Below, piece by piece: positions 50,872-59,800 of a DNA stretch of 64,000 bases. The position numbers and the translations under genes were made by a program. The notes under the pieces are model-generated. The model searched no databases, had not been told where the DNA came from, and saw nothing but the letters and a program-made list of their open reading frames with translations. This DNA is from Paracentrotus lividus (lineage: Eukaryota > Echinodermata > Echinoidea > Camarodonta > Echinidae): the NCBI GenBank assembly GCA_940671915.1, contig CALNVZ010003433.1:24438375-24502374 (forward strand), written 5' to 3'. Each line of letters opens with the position of its first letter. Position 1 is the first letter of the stretch.

Positions 50872-53800
50872 ATCATTGCATCACCATCACAACCACCGGC
50901 TTTCCCTATTCCTCCTCCTGCTCCTTGTACCATTTCCATCCATTATAACCAGCAAAAATATGATCACCTTAATTACCATTATATAATCCTCATCATCAAT
51001 CATTATTATCACAAAATAATTGCGGCATTATTCTCACCAATACCTTCAATAACATCATTATCAACCTCCTCCTCATCATTGTCCATTGTGGCATTTTCAC
51101 TACCACCACCACCCTTCTGCCCCTCCTCATACAATGTACATATAATCCTACCATCTCCATCCATTGTGATCACCATCATCATTATCATCTTCATCATTGA
51201 TTTTCTTTTCCAGTCACCATTACTACAGTGATCATTATGGCATTATCATCACCATTACCCTTAGTAATGTCATCCATCTATCATCCATTGTCACATCACC
51301 ACTACCACCACCACCACCACCACCACTTTCATCGTCTTCCTCCTCCTTTCCCTCCTCAACCATCTTCATCCTCCTCCCCCTCCTACCTGTAGATACCACT
51401 CATACCGAGGGCAAGCTGTCATGTTCTGCATCAAACAGGGCTGGTGGTCCTGAAGAGAGGGGCAAGGAAGCCCCCCATTAGAAGCAGCTCTGATCACTCT
51501 CCGGGTTCGCAACCTAAAGAAAAGAAACAACTCGAATCAACAAACCCCCCTTTTTAAAAATTCTTACCTGAATTCTAATCTAAGAAGGCGATCAAATATT
51601 GATAATACAGATACTTCATCAACTAAGGAACCTTTAGTTTTCAGTCATATCTGAGGGACATGAATGAGGATTGAATGCCTTTAATGATACTGTCAAGGTA
51701 AGCAAAACATGACCTGGGTGGTGTTTCACCAAGTCATTTGTAATGAAGGCACAAACAACTTTTTCAAACAACTGGAACATGTTCTTGGATACCATACTAA
51801 ACACATTCTCAATCATTTAGCACAAGAACTGATCACCAGTTGTTCATAACGTTGTTCATAACTTACAAACAACTTGGTGAGACACCATCCTGGTTGAGCT
51901 ATAAAAAAAAAAAATAAAAAAAATTCTACTCTTTATAGGACTTGCATTCTACATTATTCAATTAATTCAGTCAACACTATAAAAAAAAAAATAGTACATC
52001 ATTTTGCCTAAGAGTGAAAAATTTCAAGCTGTTGAGCAGAACTGAACTTCATATTTTGGGTTGGGCATTTTCGGAGCATCTTTCAACAGCATAAATCTTA
52101 CCTGTGACCTCCGACCTCTTGAGAGCTGGGGTCATGGCAGGTCACTGAGCATTGACCCCAGGTTGACCATTGAGAAACCAAGCAATCACATGGGACAGTG
52201 CAGATCTCTTCCCGAGCAGGTTCAAAGTTCACCGTCTGAAGACTGTTGTCTACTTCTAATATTGAAGGGAAAATTATTAAAGAATGAATTAAACAATATG
52301 GTTTAGGTGCTTGAACAAGAATATATTTTTTAATCCTCATGCTTGCATGAGTTTCATAATTATCATACTACTACACAAATTTGAATCAGACACAAAATAC
52401 CTTCTATGAGATTACTTTGCTACATGTAGATCTGTTCTATTTCATTCAGTAAATGTATGTTGTCAGGCATAATTATGAAAAACAAATTTGTATGATTTTT
52501 TATAGAATAAAAAGACAAAGAAATGCATGAAGAAAAGAAAGAGAAATATCGAAAGATATTAGTATTAGAAAGTGTAATTTATTGTATTGTTCAATTAATG
52601 TCTGGAGATGAAATAAGATGGTAAGGCACACAATGAAATTGTGGATGCATCTATCATTTTAATTACACTTTAATCACTTTTGAAGGTGCATTATTGGATC
52701 CTCCCGAGTTGTACATAATCATATTGCCTAATACTGTCATGTCATACAGTCACATAAAACAATATTAATGTGGTCCTTAATTATCCACATTAAATATTAA
52801 CGTATTGCATATAATAGCATAATAAACTACTACTCAAGTAGCTTAACAAAGTGCAGTGCCAGCATTAATTCATGTAGGAGGACATAAAGTGACTACTGAC
52901 TTTGTTTGGTTCTTTGAAGTAAAATGAAACCTCTGAAACCACTGAAAGGCTGTACAATAATTCCTAGAGTAGTCAAGCTAACAAGGCTTCAAATACACCT
53001 ATCAAAATTTTTGTAATCCTGACAGCAAAATTTTTTTTTCTTCAATTATTGGGTTGATGGACTTCCACAGAAAAAGCCCATAAAATAAGATCTTCATTCT
53101 AATATATCCACTTTGATTTTAAAAAAAATGGAGTTACTGATATCAAACAATTGTACAGGTGGGTAACTGTCTTTAAGAACATTTTGAGAACAGAGCAAAA
53201 ATACATCTTTGATATAAATTTTCCACAGACATTTGTAAAAAAATTGTGATGAAGAAACGCCTGCTTCTCTGAAGTTACAAAAGTAGTTTTAAAATGTTTT
53301 GGAACATGCTCAATTGAATACATTGTACAATGATGGATAGAAAGAAATACATTTATGTAATGAAATTATGATAATGAAATGAATGACAAACCTGATTCTC
53401 CATTCTGTAGGCATTGATCGCCCTCTACTATCTCTCCTATTTCATCCACACAATCAACTTGTCTGTATCGCTGACCAACAACACATGAACTAGGCGCTGC
53501 ACTGCCAGGCTACAAACAAAATGTGAAGCATGATATTGTCAAATTAATAAAGAATAATGATAATAAATGGATAATAAAGTAAGCGATTCTTGTTATATAT
53601 GACCCTTTACTTTTTCATACCATCATTGTAACAGACAGCTTGAAGGCAATATGTTACTATGAACTGAAAATGTTGTGTATTTTGGAGATGCCAATTGCCA
53701 TGAAAATATTATGGTGTAAACTTGGGTCAAGATCCTCATTAATAGAGTTTCACAAGAGGTAGGTTCACTTGCATGTCAGCTTGTCAACATTAATAACAAT

Positions 53801-56800
53801 TCAGTTGTTGATGTTCTGGTTTAGTTTTGATGGACCATCATTCAAAATAGGAAGAAGTCCATATTTGACAATAAAACTGTGGTTTTCATTATTTACATGG
53901 AGCTCAACATTGAATTGTTCAACACTGTATTATGGAAGTCTATAACTATCTTCTTTTGATGTTGTTGTTTTCGTTGTTGTTTTTGTTTGTCTAGTTGAGC
54001 TCGGCAAAACTACAATATACCTGTATGGCATTTCCACATAACCAGAGGGACTAGATAGAGTAAAACAAACCACATCCTACTCAAAATAGTACCTGATTAC
54101 ATTTCAATACATTACCAACTAATTCGTGTCTGTCATTCAGGAAGATTTACTGAATCATTGATGTTTTGACTAGGGTACAAATCTCACTGTTGGGTTTGTG
54201 TGGGTCTGTGTATGTGGGGTGAGGAAAGGTTTGTGTGGTGGTGTGGGTGTGGGTCTGTGTGTGTGATGTGTGGGTGTGTAAATGTGAGGGTGTGTGCGTG
54301 TGCACAAATAAGACGGTGTGGGCAATGTGACTATATGTGAGAGAATGTAAGGGTGTGGGTGGGTGTGTGTGTGGGGGGGGGGTGCACATAGGTTGAGGGG
54401 TGATGGTTTGACCATGGTATAACATCATTTTTCTGTGCATGATGGTTGAAAATTTTCCATATAAATCTCACTATTTACTGACAATTTTACGATTAGAAGA
54501 TTGTTATTTTTCACATTCTTTGCTTTACCTGATGTGTTTCACCAAGTCTTTCCAAAAAGTTATGAATGACTTTATGAATCAGTTCTTGTGCTAAATGATT
54601 AAAAATGTGATCAGTATAGCACTAAACATCTCCAATGGTTTTGACTCTAGGGTCTTATTACAAATATTACGTGTGCTCTAAAAACATAAATGTCCCATCA
54701 TGAATTGCAAAGAATTACACAAAACCCATTGTAAGATTGTCTTGACGACACAAAGCATTTTTTTTTTTTTCTTTTTTTTTTGCTCAGTCATACTTCCAAT
54801 ACACTTTTGGAAGATTTGTACAGAGCTCTTGAATCATCATCTCAGCTGATCTATGACTGTTATATATCATACACTGGTTTAAAGCCCTCCTGCTTGTACT
54901 CAATACACTCAATGGCTTATATATGAACTAACTATGAATTATTTTTGTACCTTGTTAATTAATACATTTCCTAAGGCAGCTCCACAGGGGAGTAATTAAT
55001 AACACCTGGAGGCATATACAGTAAGTACTCTTTGTAAGACATTGCACTCACTCCCAACGTGAGAATATAATTTATTCCATCTCTTCTGCAATGCCTCTTT
55101 TCCTCATGTATGGCCTTCTTATAACAAGGTTTAATAATAAGGCCCAATATTTTTGCTTGATATATCAGGTTTCTTCTCATGATTGAGAAGTACATAAACA
55201 TACGAAAAATAGGAAATTCGATCATTTTTTCGCTAGAGAAATAGATCAGAACATTTAGGTTTCCAACATTCCAAATATATGTTGATAGACTGCAGTGCAC
55301 ATATTCTCAAACCTTTTATTGATAACTGAAAGTCAAACCAGTACATGTATACTACAAATTGCATAATCGTGCTGAAACATAATTTTGAGTACTTACATCA
55401 AATTTTCATATCTTGTTTCAAATTTTCAACCTTGGGTTAGTTATTCACGGAAACTGCACAAAAAATATTCCAATTTTATGGGCGACATTGGTAAACTTGG
55501 TATCAGGTATCAGCCGTTAATGAAAATAAAACATCTATACAACTCCACTTTTGCCATCCAATATGTACACTGTATGTTTGCTGTATCACATGTTTTTCAT
55601 CTTTTGTAAAGTAGGGCCCGTATTCCATAAACGACTTAAGCATGAAATTTAAGCATTTTTGCTTAAATATTTTGGCTAAGACAAAATTCTTAGCCAAAAT
55701 GCGCAATCCATAAACCCAAAACGGGTAAGATTTTTTTTCTTAACTTAAGACTTTTGGTTTAGCCGATTTTGACAGTTTAAGCATGAATTCTTAGATTTTG
55801 GCTAAGCCAAAAGTCTTAAAATCGAGATGCGCCTTCAAATACGCACATAAAAATGAGAATTTTATCTTAACTTTAAGCCTACTACATGGTGGCTATATGA
55901 TGATTATACGGTAAGCTTATTTTAAACCACAAACTAAATATTACAACATTAATCAAAGTCTTTTGAAATAATCAGATACATATTAGACATTTATGTACTC
56001 TGCAATGCGAAGCATCTTAAACTTTTAAACAGTTTAATTCTATTTGTGAGATATAAACTAAATAGTAACGACATCCATAAATTGTTACAAATTTATTTAA
56101 AAACGAAAAAATGAAACTTTTATAAGCGTATTTTATACAGATTGCGTAGGGCATAAGGCCATTTGAAGAAACAGTCGGTAAATTCAAGTCTTCTCTGAAG
56201 ACTTATCTTTTTAATTGTTAGTCATGGTTTTTGATCCCTTTTGCTTTCTCTTTGTCTCTTCCTCTTTTTCATGAACGCGCATTGAGACCTTTATCAAAGG
56301 TAAAATTCGCTATATAAGAATTGCTATATTATTATTATTATTATTTGTTGCGCGCAACTATTTATGTCATTTTGCTTCTGCGCGACCTTTGTGACGTCAT
56401 AAAAATTTAAGACTTTTGCTTATTTTTTTCTGAACGTAGACAAAGAGCCCAACGTGTTTGGAATACGGCTAAGGCTTTTTTCTTTTCTTAGACAAAATCT
56501 TAGAAAAAATACTCAGACGTAAGACAAATGCCTAAGTCCTTTATTGAATACGGGCCTAGGTCTCTACATGTAGTTCATCAAAAAAAAAAAAATTCTCTCT
56601 CTCTCTCACTCTCTTGAAAGAGAATAAAAAACAGAAATATGAGGTTTGAGTGTGAGTTCTTATTAAAGGGTGTACAAACTTTATTGAAAAAAAAAAATAG
56701 TATCAGTCAATGTTTTGTCAAATTTATTAGCATCAGAGTAATTTCATGCTGTTGAAGCCAGTAGGGTATATCTAAGTTTGTTCTGGTACACATGTCACGA

Positions 56801-59800
56801 CAGTGGCAATTTCCAAAACAAAGAAGAGTTTGATATTGGGAATGATGGGACTAAATAAGTTGCTCATTAACAAGCTTTTTACCATTTTGTATTACTCTTT
56901 TTTTTACTCAATCATGACTGAATCATCCTGCAATTCTTATTTTGCAGAGTCTTGAGTTTTGGGCTGACTTTTTTAGTATATACATGTAGCCATGGCTTTG
57001 GAAATTGTGAAAACTATTATAGTTCTTTTTTTTTTTTCTTCAAAAGTTACTTTTGTCAGGAAATTGGACATTTAAATATTTCACTACCCCCAGGTGGAAA
57101 AAAAAAATCACGGATCCTACAGTTTTGTACAATATTTTTTTTCTTCTTGAGCTGCTTTGGGTCTCAAGTAATCATCTTGAATTTCATGACCTGTCAAAAT
57201 AGTGTCTGCACCTTGGGGCTACTAGACTAGAGCCCATGATCCTCACAAACTCATCCACACAATATACAAATTTCTTGAAAATGCTGCATTGTCAGTGGTG
57301 TGCGGACAAATGCTACATAGTATGTAAGACATCCTACTACAGTTGCTCTCACTTGAGAATAAAAGGGATTCAAAACCAAGAAAAGAATCAATCATGAAGG
57401 AAAGAATTTTATCAAAACCTGTATAATGAGAAGTTTGAAAAGCATAAGGAGATCCTCAAATTTGCACAATTGCTTGAAAATAACTGATTTTATAAACTCT
57501 CCATTTATTTTGTACACAGATTTTCATCTTTATTTCTCATATTTCTGATGTACAAACAGTACATGTAGTATGAAATGTACATCTTTCCATGTCATAATGT
57601 TCAGGAGGAGGAGGTACACACACTTTGAAAGACAATGTGGAAAATCTGAAAACTTATTCATTTACATGTAAATTGTATGAATAAGTCTTCAGATATTCCA
57701 CATTTTACAAAACAAATGAAAAATCATCCAAAAAATTAGCCATTCTCAATCAATTTTGCCAACAAGGTGAGGATCCCCATACATTGAGACTTTTCAGACT
57801 TCCAACTCTTTCTTTACTACATGTATTTCATAAAAGAATTACTATGGATATTGCTAGGCAGAACAAATATGTAGGCTCAAGGGTTTACTCATTATGAAAA
57901 TGAGATTTAGAGAAATCAAGATTTGCCTATTTCTGATTAATTTCAACCTTCTCCAAACATCAACGTTTAAACCACACATATTGTCCTCAATGTGAACAAG
58001 TCCAACGAGGTGTGATAATGGCTGATTATAAAGGACATTTAATAAGGATCTGATTCATACCCACACCATACTCTATCAGTGATTAGATAATGAATATGGT
58101 CCATCCTTCAACATCAATTACAATAATTATCCTACTTCTAACAGGTTGACAGGCCATAGGGTAGATGTCCGTACATGTAACATCAATTACAATGATTATC
58201 CAAATTTAACAAGTTGACAGGATGTCAAACTTTGAAACTCTCACATATTTTGCATGCAATTTATAAGAACAATAGTTTTGAAATGATAATCTTCATTTTG
58301 TTTATTAAAAAAGTGAATGAATTACTTTAATTATGACCACATCCCCTTTTTGAGGCATTTATTTTAAAATATAATGATAAAATAAAAAATATGATGCACA
58401 TGTACGTATGTAATGAGTTTGTATACTTTTCAAACTACATACGTACAAACTCAATTTACGCTGCATGTCTACATGTCGTCTTTGATGAATCTGGTCTACA
58501 TAAAGATTAATTAAGATTAAGATAAGACTTCACAAAAGGCCCCTGAGTTGAGGGCTACATACATGTCCATGTACAGGCCTACATGTACATGTAGCAGCCC
58601 TCAACGGACAGGAGATAATACACATGTATTCTTGTAGGCTTTATCGACACTAAAATTACATTAGTTACTGTTTTGTTCCCGGCGGCAGTAACTGCGGTCA
58701 CATTTTTGGCAAACATGAAAACAAATATAAAGGTTTGGCCTGCATCCTTTTTAGATGGTGTCTGATGAGTGCCAGAATGTTGTTTAACAGTGTGATGTAC
58801 ATTACACAATATTAACATGCCTTTCTGCCTCTCAGCTGTACATCACAGAGACCGTCTAGACTAAACAAGATAATCACATCCCTAGGCCATGACAGCTTTA
58901 ATAACACGATGTCAATCCTACATCAGTTTCTACTAAACGTTTGCATAATTTACATCTACATGTAATTGTATCAGAGAGTTATAATTGAGGATTTTAATTA
59001 AATAATACCTCGCAACAATGAACACACTAAAAATAAATTGACTGTTCACTGGTCAAAGACAAAATAAACTGAAATCAAAAGTCAGAAATTTATTGCCAAC
59101 CCCTTTCCCATAGAGAACTTTTAGGCAAAAGAGTCAAACAGTTGAAACTGGCTAAAGCTGTACAAACTTCTCCAAGATCTGTAATTAAAAATGTGATGGA
59201 CTAATAAGGGAGTTTACAGTTACCGATAAAAGCTCTGTGACGTCATTGGGTCAGGGGTCACATGTACATGGTCTCCTCTATAGCAGGAATTCTTACGTGT
59301 GAAGTCTATGATACCTTTTGATTTACGTATGGTTTTCATACTTTTTTTGCGCTCATATTGTGAAAATACGGATGAAGAATCGCACTTGTCTATTGAAGAG
59401 ATAGACAATGTATACTTACATGTATTCCTATCTTTATTTTGAAACCATGTTTATTTGAGTCTCTTTTCTCAAGTGAAAGCGAAATTTGTAAGTTACCAAC
59501 TCACGTACGGCAAAGCGGCATTGAGTTCGCCGAAACCAAAGGGGCTTGAAATCCCGATATTCGGACCGGTGTGCATTAGTACACAGTCAGTGTTTTTTGC
59601 ATCTTTCTGGGAGGAAAACGTTAATTAAAGTCATGAAAATGTCTCATCATATTATTCAACATGGCAAACGAGAAGGAAAAATCCGACAAAAAGAAATATA
59701 CAGCTAGATTTTTGTGTGATAAAATTTTTTAGATATGTCGTTCGTTGGTTGACTCATGGGTTGACTGTACGGTCGCCGCATTTTATGTACAATTGGCCTG

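Noticed and set aside
50679..50939. Poly-Asp and poly-Met frames on the minus strand
   Set aside because: They come from the (ATC)n array. A long single-residue run in a simple repeat is not evidence of a gene.
54147..54440. His/Thr/Pro-rich frames on the minus strand
   Set aside because: They are readings of a GT/GTGGG simple repeat.
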